The translations under genes and the position numbers were made by a program. Below are positions 43,076-51,106 of a stretch of DNA of 64,000 nucleotides, piece by piece. Origin of the DNA: UBA4665 sp036388555 (lineage in GTDB: Bacteria; Patescibacteriota; Saccharimonadia; Saccharimonadales; UBA4665); contig DASVRP010000010.1 in the NCBI GenBank assembly GCA_036388555.1, forward strand, positions 62,001-126,000, in the 5' to 3' direction. The notes below the pieces were generated by a model that was not told the DNA's origin, searched no databases, and saw only the letters and a list, made by a program, of their open reading frames with translations. Position 1 is the stretch's first letter, and every line of letters begins with the position of its first letter.

Positions 43076-43450
43076 CTACTTGTCAGGACAATCGCCGAGG
43101 TCGACAATCGTGATTTTCGTGTCTTTAGCCGGTTCTTTAGTTACAAAGATACCCATAGCAGCGACGGCCAATAGTGAGCCTACACGCTTGCGCAGACTAC
43201 GACCATTCGGGATGTCGACAGGGTCGGCCGGATCAGGAGGGGCGGCCGCGTCGGTCAAGCTATTAAATCCACCTACTTCAGGACCACCTTCGATACGGAG
43301 GGTTCGCGGGTCAGGCTTGAATTGCCAGTCAGTCTCACCATCAAAAAGATTGCTTTCGTCGTACGAATCAGCCGTTTCCCTGGCATCGGCGCAAACATCT
43401 TCGAAAGATTCTATGTTAGTAGTGAATGATAGGCGGTTCATATTTCTCAT
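43076..43450 (-). CDS. Small C-terminally anchored hypothetical protein, 124 aa
   Basis: Acidic N-terminal 90 residues, then a basic segment and a short membrane helix at about 90-103 (RVGSLLAVAAMGIFVT) with a 20-residue outside tail (ITIVDLGDCPDK). No family recognised. The style (acidic cytoplasmic part, RKR, short helix, Cys outside) matches the proteins of the 27-36 kb block. Confidence 0.65.
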   Translation of the reverse strand: MRNMNRLSFTTNIESFEDVCADARETADSYDESNLFDGETDWQFKPDPRTLRIEGGPEVGGFNSLTDAAAPPDPADPVDIPNGRSLRKRVGSLLAVAAMGIFVTKEPAKDTKITIVDLGDCPDK

Positions 43451-43458
43451 AACGGGAG

Positions 43459-43487
43459 ATTATACTACATAAGCTGAATATAGTCAA
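43459..43487 (-). promoter_or_regulatory. Near-consensus leaderless promoter
   Basis: TTGACT (43482-43487), 17-bp spacer, TATAAT (43459-43464), eight bases to the ATG at 43450. Confidence 0.85.
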
Positions 43488-43529
43488 CAATTAGATTCGT
43501 CCGGTTACGGGATAAGATATACTGTCTAC

Positions 43530-44102
43530 ATGGGCAAACTCACCCTCGCCGTCCTGGCTGGCACCACCCGTGTCCAGCGTGAATCAATCAAAGCAGCGCA
43601 TTATGTGGCTGAGTTCGGACGCAATCTGGAAGATGTCGAGATTATTTTCGTCGACCCGGTGGACTTCAATTTCCCGGGAGACGGCAACGACCCGGAAGGC
43701 AAGGATCCACGCTACAGCGAGATCACCGCCAAGGCTGACGCTTTCTTCATCGTGACGCCGGAGTACAACCACAGCTTCCCGGGCAGCCTGAAGCGGATGC
43801 TCGATAGCGAGCTGCAAACCTACAACCACAAGCCGGTCGCCCTAGCCGGCGCCAGCGATGGCAACTGGGGCGGGGTACGGGCCGTCGAGGCTCTGGTGCC
43901 GGCAATCCGCGAGACCGGCCTGGTCGTACTGTCATGGGATATCTATTTCCCGCGGGTACAGGATCTGTTCAACAAGGACGGCACTATCAAGGACGAGCAC
44001 CGAGCCCGCTACGACCGCAACCTCGGCAAGATCTACGATGAACTGCTGTGGATGGCCCGGATATTAAAAGCTGGTCGTGACTTGCAAGCTACGACAGCCT
44101 GA
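43530..44102 (+). CDS. NADPH-dependent FMN reductase family protein
   Basis: 190 aa flavodoxin-like fold. The FMN phosphate loop is GTTRVQRES near residues 11-19, and FIVTPEYNHSFPGSLKRMLD is the signature of the family. It reduces FMN or quinones/azo compounds with NAD(P)H in the cytoplasm. TATACT (43518-43523) lies six bases before the ATG, so it is leaderless. NADPH could come from the oxidative pentose phosphate operon 4 kb away. Confidence 0.9.
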   Translation: MGKLTLAVLAGTTRVQRESIKAAHYVAEFGRNLEDVEIIFVDPVDFNFPGDGNDPEGKDPRYSEITAKADAFFIVTPEYNHSFPGSLKRMLDSELQTYNHKPVALAGASDGNWGGVRAVEALVPAIRETGLVVLSWDIYFPRVQDLFNKDGTIKDEHRARYDRNLGKIYDELLWMARILKAGRDLQATTA

Positions 44103-44143
44103 CCTGCAGTAATGCTTGCGGCAGCATTGGAATTACCGTATCA

Positions 44144-44149
44144 TATACT
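44144..44149 (+). promoter_or_regulatory. -10 element of the leader-ORF/CBS protein transcript
   Basis: TATACT seven bases before the leader ATG at 44157. Confidence 0.55.
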
Positions 44150-44156
44150 TCTATAT

Positions 44157-44198
44157 ATGACACGCATTGCTGATACTAACGCCGCCGTACGTACTTAG
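44157..44198 (+). CDS. 13-codon leader ORF upstream of the CBS-domain protein
   Basis: ATG at 44157, product MTRIADTNAAVRT, TAG four bases before the ATG of the next gene. The -10 placement makes this ATG the 5' end of the transcript, so ribosomes would load here and must reinitiate at 44203. No repeated amino acid suggests classical attenuation. Confidence 0.45.
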   Translation: MTRIADTNAAVRT

Positions 44199-44202
44199 CC
44201 CG

Positions 44203-45198
44203 ATGTCAGTACCTCTCACGATCCTCGTCGCATTCTTACTGCTGTCGTTCGGAGCTGTCTTCTCGGGACTCAACATCGGCCTGATGATGGTCCGACCCGC
44301 CGAACTGAAACGCAAGGCAGCCCATGGCGACAAGGTCGCTGCCAGGCTGTACAAATACCGCAAAGACGGCACCTACCTGATCGTCTGTATCCTGCTGGGT
44401 GGTACGGCGGTCGTGGCAGCACTGTCACTCGTACTGGAATCTGTAGCTGGCGGACTGCTGGCGGGGCTTATCACGACGGCCCTGGTAACGGTATTCGGTG
44501 AGATTATTCCGCAGACCATCTTTGTCCGGCGCGGCTATAAGTTCAGCCGCCACTTCTTCTGGCTGCTCAATGTCATCTTCATACTGTTCTGGCCGATCGC
44601 TAAGCCGCTGTCTATACTCCTCGACCGCATACTCGGCGAGGAACTACCCACAATTTTCACCCGCGAGGAGCTGACGCATCTGGTAGATGAACACGCCAAA
44701 GAACATAGTCACAGCAGCGGCATAGACATCGATGAGAGCCGGATCGTCAGCGGCGCCCTGGAGTACTCGCGCGTACCGGCCCGCGATGTCATGACCCCGC
44801 TCGCGAGCGTAGATACCGTCGAGTCGGACGACGACATCGATATGCAGCTGCTTTCCCAGCTAAAACGGCTCGGACACTCAAGGTTCCCGGTGTACGACAG
44901 AACACAAGCTACGTACGTCGGCATATTGTACATGAAGGATATCCTCGGCGAAGAACTGCCGGTGCCGGTGTCCCACGTCTACCGTGATAAGATATTCGAT
45001 GTACCGCATGACAGCCCGCTCGACACCGTGCTGAGCCGGTTCATCCAGACGAAGAGCCACCTGTTCCTGGTCCGCGATGACAAGGAACATGACGGGGCGG
45101 ATCCATCAGATCCGGTCATCGGAGTGATCACCATCGAGGATGTCATCGAGAAGATATTGAACCGTGAGATCGCGGACGAATTTGACCCGCAAACGTAA
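44203..45198 (+). CDS. CNNM/HlyC-CorC family membrane protein (DUF21 + CBS pair)
   Basis: 331 aa from ATG 44203. The DUF21 domain has four hydrophobic segments (about 5-30, 65-90, 90-115, 125-150). A CBS pair (about 190-325) follows, with DVMTPLASVDTVESDDD, SRFPVYD and IGVITIEDVIEKIL. The C-terminal CorC transporter-associated domain is absent. The family moves or regulates Mg2+/Co2+. The next gene follows by 11 bases with an SD, so they are co-transcribed. Confidence 0.88.
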   Translation: MSVPLTILVAFLLLSFGAVFSGLNIGLMMVRPAELKRKAAHGDKVAARLYKYRKDGTYLIVCILLGGTAVVAALSLVLESVAGGLLAGLITTALVTVFGEIIPQTIFVRRGYKFSRHFFWLLNVIFILFWPIAKPLSILLDRILGEELPTIFTREELTHLVDEHAKEHSHSSGIDIDESRIVSGALEYSRVPARDVMTPLASVDTVESDDDIDMQLLSQLKRLGHSRFPVYDRTQATYVGILYMKDILGEELPVPVSHVYRDKIFDVPHDSPLDTVLSRFIQTKSHLFLVRDDKEHDGADPSDPVIGVITIEDVIEKILNREIADEFDPQT

Positions 45199-45209
45199 GG
45201 AGACGCACT

Positions 45210-45509
45210 ATGGCACGCGCCAAATACTATATGGACTGGATATTCAAAGACCTTAACGGCCGCAAAGGCAAGTACGTCATCGCCGAAGCACCGAACCTCC
45301 CGTTGATCATATTCACGGTCTTCATCATCCTGGCAGTTGTCGTATATCCTGGTTTCTTCCAGACGCTGTGCGCTTTTATCGCCTACGCCGCACTCCTGTG
45401 GTGGGGTATCGCCGAGGCCCGCAGCGGCCGCAGCCGCTTCCGTAAATTGCTGGGATATGCGGGAATCCTAGCTGTTGCCGGTGCACTTCTGTTGCGGCTC
45501 GGCTTTTAA
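45210..45509 (+). CDS. Small membrane protein, 99 aa
   Basis: SD AAGGAGA before the ATG. Amphipathic N-terminus (AKYYMDWIFKDLNGRKGKYV), then hydrophobic helices at about 30-50, 50-66 and 80-97. No family recognised. Second gene after the CBS protein; it may be a partner subunit. Confidence 0.7.
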   Translation: MARAKYYMDWIFKDLNGRKGKYVIAEAPNLPLIIFTVFIILAVVVYPGFFQTLCAFIAYAALLWWGIAEARSGRSRFRKLLGYAGILAVAGALLLRLGF

Positions 45510-45556
45510 CCCACTGCTATGGATCTGCAACATTTCGCCGACTACGGCTCATCAGC

Positions 45557-45580
45557 ATGACTGATGTTTTTCATGGATGT
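45557..45580 (+). terminator. Possible terminator after the 99-aa gene
   Basis: ATCAG-CATGA-CTGAT followed by GTTTTT at about 45551-45574, enclosed in a larger TGCAACAT/ATGTTGCA inverted repeat (about 45527-45587). Confidence 0.45.
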
Positions 45581-45676
45581 TGCAGGGGAGACATGAGAAG
45601 CCGGCTGGCCGGGGTACTGTGTGAGCTTAGAAGCTCCGACCTGATGGTCACAGCACCTACGGCCAGCCGTACCGAA

Positions 45677-46177
45677 CTAGTCGGTATTCTCAATCACGAG
45701 CACTCCGGACTTGGCGCGTTCCTTCGTACCGGGTACGGTTGATTGTGCCGCGATGTGAACGTCGGTACCGAATTCGAAATGCGTATGCGACGTGAACGTC
45801 CCGCTGTACCGGACACCCTTGTGCGCAAACTCTTCGATCTTACCGTCAGACCTCAGCAGCTCACCCTGTTGGTACAGCGTGTGTCGCTTACCCTTGATCT
45901 TGTCGGCCGGAACGATGACGTTGCACGTCGTAGCGCTCAGATCGTCGAACCGTTTGGTGAAGACCACGAAGGTGCCGTAGACGACCCCGTCGAGCAGCAA
46001 CTTGGAGTGCTTCTCGTTCTGGATCACATACGTATTGCCGCAGCGTGCGTACGCTACTTTGACGGCCTCCTTCGTCGTGATTGCCGATGCTGGCGATGCA
46101 CCAAAACCCGCGAGGGTCGCAGTTACCGCCAAGGCCGAAGCCGAAGCACCGATTGTTACGAGCGTCCGTGATTTCAC
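45677..46177 (-). CDS. Secreted hypothetical protein, 166 aa
   Basis: GTG start with GGAG upstream. Clear Sec signal peptide: MKSRTLVTIGASASALAVTA, then cleavage after SPASA at about residue 32. The mature part has two Cys (ARCGNT and TTCNVI) and reads as a small beta domain with FTSHTHFEFGTDVHIAAQST. No family recognised. One of few proteins in the window with a classical cleavable signal. Confidence 0.75.
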   Translation of the reverse strand: MKSRTLVTIGASASALAVTATLAGFGASPASAITTKEAVKVAYARCGNTYVIQNEKHSKLLLDGVVYGTFVVFTKRFDDLSATTCNVIVPADKIKGKRHTLYQQGELLRSDGKIEEFAHKGVRYSGTFTSHTHFEFGTDVHIAAQSTVPGTKERAKSGVLVIENTD

Positions 46178-46305
46178 GGAGTTTCTCCATTCTCCCCCGA
46201 GATGGATGCCTGATTGTTCAGACTATAGCACTCTAGACGCAATATTGAATTTGCGCAATAACATTGCAGACTTAGCCCGCTTTATTGCCAACACAGTCCG
46301 CTAAA

Positions 46306-46314
46306 TGCTAAAGT
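46306..46314 (+). promoter_or_regulatory. Extended -10 promoter (leaderless)
   Basis: TGc + TAAAGT, six bases before ATG 46321. Confidence 0.5.
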
Positions 46315-46320
46315 TTGACC

Positions 46321-46836
46321 ATGCCCGGATACAAAGGCCACATCATCGGAGCGACTGCCTGCAACGGCGCCTATGTCGCTGCACTCAGTGCCGCACCTCA
46401 GTCAGTACTCGGCAGCAACCATTACCTCATCAGCGATATACAGCTGCTGGTCGGCCTGTTCGTCATCTCGATACTCTTCGGACTCTTCCCAGACATCGAC
46501 ACTAACTCCAAAGGCCAGGATATATTCTATGGGTTGGCATTCATCGCCGACATCCTGCTGATCTTCGACGGCCGGATCACGGCTGCAGCGTTCCTGGGCT
46601 TGCTGGCGATGACGCCGATCCTGAGCCACCACCGCGGCTGGACGCACAGCAAAGGCGCGATGATCCTTGTGCCTCTGCCGATCGTAGCCGTGCCGTATTT
46701 TTACAATGCCACCTACCTGGACACTGCGCTGGTACTGTACGGGGCAGCACTGGTCGGCTACTTCAGCCATCTGCTGTTCGACGGCAAGATCACGCGGCTG
46801 GTGCACATCAAGGGCGGCGGGGCGTACAGCAGATGA
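46321..46836 (+). CDS. YdjM/DUF457-type membrane-bound putative metal-dependent hydrolase
   Basis: 171 aa from ATG 46321 (a TTG six bases earlier would overlap the promoter spacing). Four to five membrane helices. Conserved polar residues sit at membrane borders: GHIIGATACNG, GLFPDIDTNSKGQ, SHHRGWTHS and YFSHLLFD. These match the LexA-regulated YdjM family, whose biochemical activity is unproven. Its stop abuts the stop of the convergent gene without a gap. Confidence 0.85.
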   Translation: MPGYKGHIIGATACNGAYVAALSAAPQSVLGSNHYLISDIQLLVGLFVISILFGLFPDIDTNSKGQDIFYGLAFIADILLIFDGRITAAAFLGLLAMTPILSHHRGWTHSKGAMILVPLPIVAVPYFYNATYLDTALVLYGAALVGYFSHLLFDGKITRLVHIKGGGAYSR

Positions 46837-47844
46837 TCAATCGCTAGCATTCGTAAGGTGCGTAAACCGGTAGTAGTCATCGACCGTCGCCTCCACGCGG
46901 GGAGTGCCGTACAGTTCCTCGTATTGTCCAATCTTCTTTGCCAGTGTCAGCAAACTGACATCGATCGGTGACCACTCCTGCCGGAGCATTATCTCCGTTT
47001 CATTTGATCGCTCAGGAACGAGCACTGCGTGACCGGATGAGATGAGATTCTTTGTATGGGGATCACTGTCCGGCATATGGTCATAGATCATCGACCCAAA
47101 TCTAGCGGCTGGGCAGCCCGCAGAATTTCCACGTTGATGCAACCCGTTGCGTAGCCCTTTACGGACAGCTTTTGTAGGCATAGCCGTAATGTAGGTCTCG
47201 CCAGTCTCTGGTTCGGTTGCATTTTTTATATCAAAGAGCTGCTCAGTATTCTCAGCTATGACATGATTAGCTTTGAACAGGTCCGCAAGCGCACCCTTAG
47301 CGTATTGATGTGGATAACGTCCGAAGGCACCGTACGTACCGTTCCTGGCGTACGCCATGCTATGCGTTAGTTTACTGAACCATCCGGTACCTATGACATC
47401 TGCCCAATCCCGCAGCTTCCATTCTTCGACTTCGTCGTCTTCCAAACGTTCTTCGTCTACCATCTGTTCCACGACCGCGCTCGCCAAAGCCGGGGTGAAG
47501 TGCCAACTAAAATTGATATCTCCAAGGCCCGATTCAAACGTATCATGCCGATTGGCTCTGGTGAGATCTTCTTTTGTCACCCCGTAATTTCCAGTTCTTA
47601 TGCTATTTGCGCTTGGAATCGCCTCAGTCATAGCAGCAGTCGTTATATAGAGGGAAGCAGTACTACCCCTTATCTTTTTATCCTTGACGGCATTAGTAAG
47701 ACTCATGCTTGCTGATTCGATTCGAGCCGGTTTCAAATCATCCAGGTCATCCATAATCTGAAATGTTACGTCGGAAACAAGCGTGTAACCCTCATGGGTC
47801 TGCCAATCGGGCCTGGTCTGTGAATGATGATCATACTTTGCCAT
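46837..47844 (-). CDS. Unrecognised 335-aa soluble protein
   Basis: Start set at ATG 47842-47844 with AGGAAG before it. The longer reading from 47907 contains a consensus promoter inside its first codons, so it is unlikely. No membrane helix or signal. Contains TLVSDVTFQIMDDLDDLKPA, FSWHFTPALASAVVEQMVDE and a Gly/Ser/Cys-rich RGNSAGCPAARFG that could be an active-site loop (GCPAARFG also recalls heme-protein regions). No family assigned. Codon use is AT-richer than its neighbours. Confidence 0.65.
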   Translation of the reverse strand: MAKYDHHSQTRPDWQTHEGYTLVSDVTFQIMDDLDDLKPARIESASMSLTNAVKDKKIRGSTASLYITTAAMTEAIPSANSIRTGNYGVTKEDLTRANRHDTFESGLGDINFSWHFTPALASAVVEQMVDEERLEDDEVEEWKLRDWADVIGTGWFSKLTHSMAYARNGTYGAFGRYPHQYAKGALADLFKANHVIAENTEQLFDIKNATEPETGETYITAMPTKAVRKGLRNGLHQRGNSAGCPAARFGSMIYDHMPDSDPHTKNLISSGHAVLVPERSNETEIMLRQEWSPIDVSLLTLAKKIGQYEELYGTPRVEATVDDYYRFTHLTNASD

Positions 47845-47871
47845 AAAAGCTTCCTGAAACTGATTAATATT

Positions 47872-47900
47872 ATTGTACTTTGTTTTTAGCTTCTTGTCAA
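47872..47900 (-). promoter_or_regulatory. Consensus promoter of the 335-aa gene
   Basis: TTGACA (47895-47900), 17-bp spacer, TACAAT (47872-47877); about 20-base leader with SD. Confidence 0.8.
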
Positions 47901-47954
47901 TAGCCATATTCGTTTTTGATGGATGTAGTTGTAGCCGCGGTGTATCATGTATAT

Positions 47955-48617
47955 ATGAAATTCATACGGATCCCAACACTCCAGGACGGCCTTGAACCGC
48001 TGCGCGACCGGCTGCTACGAGAGCTCGGCGACGGCAAGGATATCCTCTGGCTGGTGCCTGGCGGATCGAACATACCGTTGACCGTAGGCGTCATGGCGCA
48101 GATACCAGACGAGATGACCGCGCGGCTGACCATCATGCTTACCGACGAGCGCTATGGTCCGCTCGGCCACAAGGATTCCAACGCTTTCCAGCTGGACCAG
48201 ACGGGTTTCCTGCCGAAACAGGCAAAGGTATTGCCCGTGCTGCACGCAGACGTATCACTTGATGAAACTTGCCTCCGTTACGCCCAAGATTTTACTGAGC
48301 AGGCCCGCAAAGCCGATATGATCATCGGCCAGTTCGGCATGGGCGCCGACGGCCATATCGCCGGCTGCCTGCCGCGCTCACCAGCGGTCAGTTCGGCTGA
48401 TATGACGGCCGGATACGAAGCCCCGGGATTCATCCGTATCACCCTGACGCCCAAGGCGTTGCAGCAGCTGACGGTGGCCTATGTATTCGCCTTTGGCGCC
48501 GAGAAGCGTGCCGCCCTGGAGCGCCTGCAGCTTGAGACAGTCAGCCTGGATATCCAACCGGCACAGATTATCAAACAGCTGCCGGAATCCTACGTATATA
48601 ATGACCAGGTAGCATAG
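47955..48617 (+). CDS. pgl: 6-phosphogluconolactonase
   Basis: 220 aa from ATG 47955; TATCAT lies six bases upstream, so it is leaderless. NagB/DevB-like fold: WLVPGGSNIPLTVGVMAQI, LTDERYGPLGHKDSN, and the catalytic GMGADGHIAGCLPRS. It hydrolyses 6-phosphogluconolactone, step two of the oxidative pentose phosphate pathway, in the cytoplasm. It heads the pgl-gnd-zwf operon (43 bases to gnd, which has its own strong SD). Confidence 0.88.
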   Translation: MKFIRIPTLQDGLEPLRDRLLRELGDGKDILWLVPGGSNIPLTVGVMAQIPDEMTARLTIMLTDERYGPLGHKDSNAFQLDQTGFLPKQAKVLPVLHADVSLDETCLRYAQDFTEQARKADMIIGQFGMGADGHIAGCLPRSPAVSSADMTAGYEAPGFIRITLTPKALQQLTVAYVFAFGAEKRAALERLQLETVSLDIQPAQIIKQLPESYVYNDQVA

Positions 48618-48659
48618 CGCTGCCGCATACCATCAGACCGACATAACAGGAGGAGACGA

Positions 48660-49592
48660 ATGAAAATAGCGATATCAGGACTTGGGCGCATGGGGATGCA
48701 GATCGCCGAGAAACTTACCAAGGCAGGCCACACCGTCATCGCTCATAACCGCAGTCCCGAGAAGGTCGACACCGCCGTCGCCTTCGGTGCTATCGGCGCC
48801 TACAGCAAGGAGGATGTAGCTGCCCAGTTCAAGGACGGCGAGCAGGCCGTCCTGTGGATCATGCTGCCGGCGGCAATCATCGAGAGCGAACTTGAAAGCT
48901 GGTTCACGCTGCTGCCGAAGGGTACGGTGTATATCGACGGTGGCAACTCCGACTACCGCCTGACCCGCCGGCACGCACAGCAGGTCCACGACAAGGGCTC
49001 GAGCCTGATTGACATCGGTACCAGCGGCGGCATCATGGGACTTAAGGACGGCTTCTGTATGATGGTCGGCGGTGATACTGCCGGATTTGAGGCAGTCGAA
49101 CCGGCCCTGGCTGACCTTGCAAAGCCATCAGGTGGTTACCACCACTTCGGGCCCACCGGATCTGGCCACTACGTCAAGATGGTCCATAACGCCATCGAAT
49201 ACGGGATGATGGAAAGCCTGGCCGAAGGCTACCGCATGCTGCAAGAGGGCCCCTATGACAGCCTCGACCTGGCGGCAGCCGGCAATCTGTGGCAGCAGGG
49301 CAGTATCGTCACCTCCGGCCTCAACCGGCTGACGGCCGAAGCCCTGCACGAGAACCCGACGCTGAGCGGCATCGACGGCTCGGTCGCCGAATCGGGCGAA
49401 GCCCGCTGGACGCTTGAAACCGCGAAGGAAAAGGGAATCGAACTGCCAGCGATCAAGACCTCGTTCGACGTCCGGCTTAAGAGCCAGAAGGGCGAGATAA
49501 ACTTCGCCACCAAGCTGCTGGCAGCCATGCGAAACAAGTTCGGCGGTCACGCCCTCAACGACAAGACAAGCAGCGAACAGAAAGCGGCATGA
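48660..49592 (+). CDS. gnd: 6-phosphogluconate dehydrogenase, decarboxylating (short form)
   Basis: 310 aa, the short NAD-type subfamily (YqeC/GndA-like) rather than the ~470-aa form. N-terminal Rossmann GLGRMGMQIAEKL, NRSPEKVDTA, the substrate loop IDIGTSGGIMGLKDGFCMMV, catalytic Lys in HYVKMVHNAIEYGMMESLAEG. Oxidises 6-phosphogluconate to ribulose-5-phosphate and CO2. SD GGAGGAGA. Its stop overlaps the zwf start (ATGA). Confidence 0.92.
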   Translation: MKIAISGLGRMGMQIAEKLTKAGHTVIAHNRSPEKVDTAVAFGAIGAYSKEDVAAQFKDGEQAVLWIMLPAAIIESELESWFTLLPKGTVYIDGGNSDYRLTRRHAQQVHDKGSSLIDIGTSGGIMGLKDGFCMMVGGDTAGFEAVEPALADLAKPSGGYHHFGPTGSGHYVKMVHNAIEYGMMESLAEGYRMLQEGPYDSLDLAAAGNLWQQGSIVTSGLNRLTAEALHENPTLSGIDGSVAESGEARWTLETAKEKGIELPAIKTSFDVRLKSQKGEINFATKLLAAMRNKFGGHALNDKTSSEQKAA

Positions 49593-51052
49593 GCGGCCCC
49601 ATCGCCCCAGCCACCCAAGCCAGCCGTGAGCCGGTGATCATCATAATCTTCGGCATCACCGGTGACCTGGCACAGCGCAAGCTGCTGCCGGCGCTCTACC
49701 ATCTGTTCAGCGCCGGGCTGCTGCACGCCGATAGCGTCATCCTGGGAATCACCCGGCGCGAGGTGACCGCTGATGAGCTTATTACCAACCTCCGCGCGTC
49801 CGTCAGCCGGGACGGCGCCGTCCCCGACGAGGCCGGCCTGGACCGCTTACAGGCAGCCCTGCAGATGCAGCAGATGAGTCAGACGGACGGCGCCGAATAC
49901 GACGCGCTGCTGACCCATATCAATGACATCGAAGCCGGGGTCGGCGTCTGTATGAACCGGCTGTATTATCTGTCGATCCCACCGCAGATGTTCGAGCCGA
50001 TCATCCGCAACCTCGGACAGCACGGCCATAATGCCAGCTGCCGGCACGACAAGGCACAGACACGGCTGCTTGTCGAGAAGCCCTTCGGCTACGATACGAA
50101 GTCAGCCGAAGCCCTTATCGATGAGACGGCCGAGTGGTTCCGCGAAGACCAGCTGTTCAGGATAGACCATTACGTCGCCAAAGAGACAGTGCAGAACATT
50201 TTGGCCTTCCGGCTGTTCAACCCGTTGTTCTCGACCATCTGGAACAACCGGCACATCGCCAGCATCGACATCACCGCCTACGAGCAGATAACTATCGAGG
50301 GCAGGGCGGCATTTTATGAAGGGGTCGGCGCGCTGCGCGACTTCATCCAGAGCCACCTGCTGCAGCTGTTGACCGTCGCGACCATGGAATTGCCGAAGGA
50401 GCTGGGCAGCCCGGCTATCCACGCCGCCAAACAGAAGCTGCTGCGCTCGATCAAGCCGATCCAGCCGGACAGTGTGCAGCGCCAGGCCGTCCGCGGCCAG
50501 TACGAGGGCTACCGCGATGAAGTCGGCGACCCGGACACGAACACTGAGACGTACGCCTCCCTCACTGTCATGATCGATACCGAGCGCTGGCAGGGTGTCC
50601 CGATGACCATCCGCACCGGCAAAGCCATGGACCGTAAGCTGACGGATATCCGTGTCGCCTTCAAGCCGTCCGAGGACGACGTCGCCGGTAATGACTCGGC
50701 GACCAACGAGCTGGTCTTCAACATCCAGCCGGACGAAGGCATCAGCCTGCATCTGAACGCCAAGAAGCCGGGCTTCGCCGATGAGTTGCAGTCGGTCGTC
50801 ATGGACTTCAATTACAGCCAATCCTTCGACGCAGGCGGATCCGGCCCGACCGCCAACCCCGACGCCTACGAACGTGTCCTGGTCGATGCCGCCCGCGGAG
50901 ACCATACACTGTTCACCACCAGCGATGAGGTGCTCTCAGCCTGGCGTATCGTCGAGAACGTCCTGCAGGCCTGGGGACGGAACGGCGACGATCTGGTCGT
51001 TTATCCAAAGGGCGCTTCAGCAGTCCCTCAGCCCGATCGGCCGCTCGTTTGA
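49589..51052 (+). CDS. zwf: Glucose-6-phosphate dehydrogenase
   Basis: 487 aa, full length. NADP-binding FGITGDLAQRKLLPALYHL, substrate motif RIDHYVAKETVQNILAFRLF with catalytic His (RIDHY), and a C-terminal domain with NPDAYERVLVDAARGDHTLF. It makes NADPH and phosphogluconolactone, feeding the two upstream gene products. Overlap with gnd shows tight coupling. Strong C-ending codon bias suggests good expression. Confidence 0.95.
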   Translation: MSGPIAPATQASREPVIIIIFGITGDLAQRKLLPALYHLFSAGLLHADSVILGITRREVTADELITNLRASVSRDGAVPDEAGLDRLQAALQMQQMSQTDGAEYDALLTHINDIEAGVGVCMNRLYYLSIPPQMFEPIIRNLGQHGHNASCRHDKAQTRLLVEKPFGYDTKSAEALIDETAEWFREDQLFRIDHYVAKETVQNILAFRLFNPLFSTIWNNRHIASIDITAYEQITIEGRAAFYEGVGALRDFIQSHLLQLLTVATMELPKELGSPAIHAAKQKLLRSIKPIQPDSVQRQAVRGQYEGYRDEVGDPDTNTETYASLTVMIDTERWQGVPMTIRTGKAMDRKLTDIRVAFKPSEDDVAGNDSATNELVFNIQPDEGISLHLNAKKPGFADELQSVVMDFNYSQSFDAGGSGPTANPDAYERVLVDAARGDHTLFTTSDEVLSAWRIVENVLQAWGRNGDDLVVYPKGASAVPQPDRPLV

Positions 51053-51057
51053 TACAC
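51052..51057 (+). promoter_or_regulatory. -10 element upstream of the MarP-like gene
   Basis: TACACT about nine bases before a short leader ATG at 51069. Confidence 0.4.
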
Positions 51058-51068
51058 TGTGATTAGCA

Positions 51069-51106
51069 TGAAATACAACAGGTATCATAGGTTCCTGCCA
51101 TCATGA
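51069..51106 (+). CDS. 12-codon leader ORF overlapping the protease start
   Basis: ATG 51069 opens MKYNRYHRFLPS and ends with TGA inside the ATGA that starts the protease gene, so a ribosome finishing it is placed exactly on the protease ATG. No SD for either start is evident. Confidence 0.45.

Noticed and set aside
50102..50905. 267-codon frame on the minus strand of zwf, and similar long antisense frames over pyrH and the 708-aa gene
   Set aside because: Shadows caused by strong third-position C/G bias in the real genes; no start signals or recognisable motifs.
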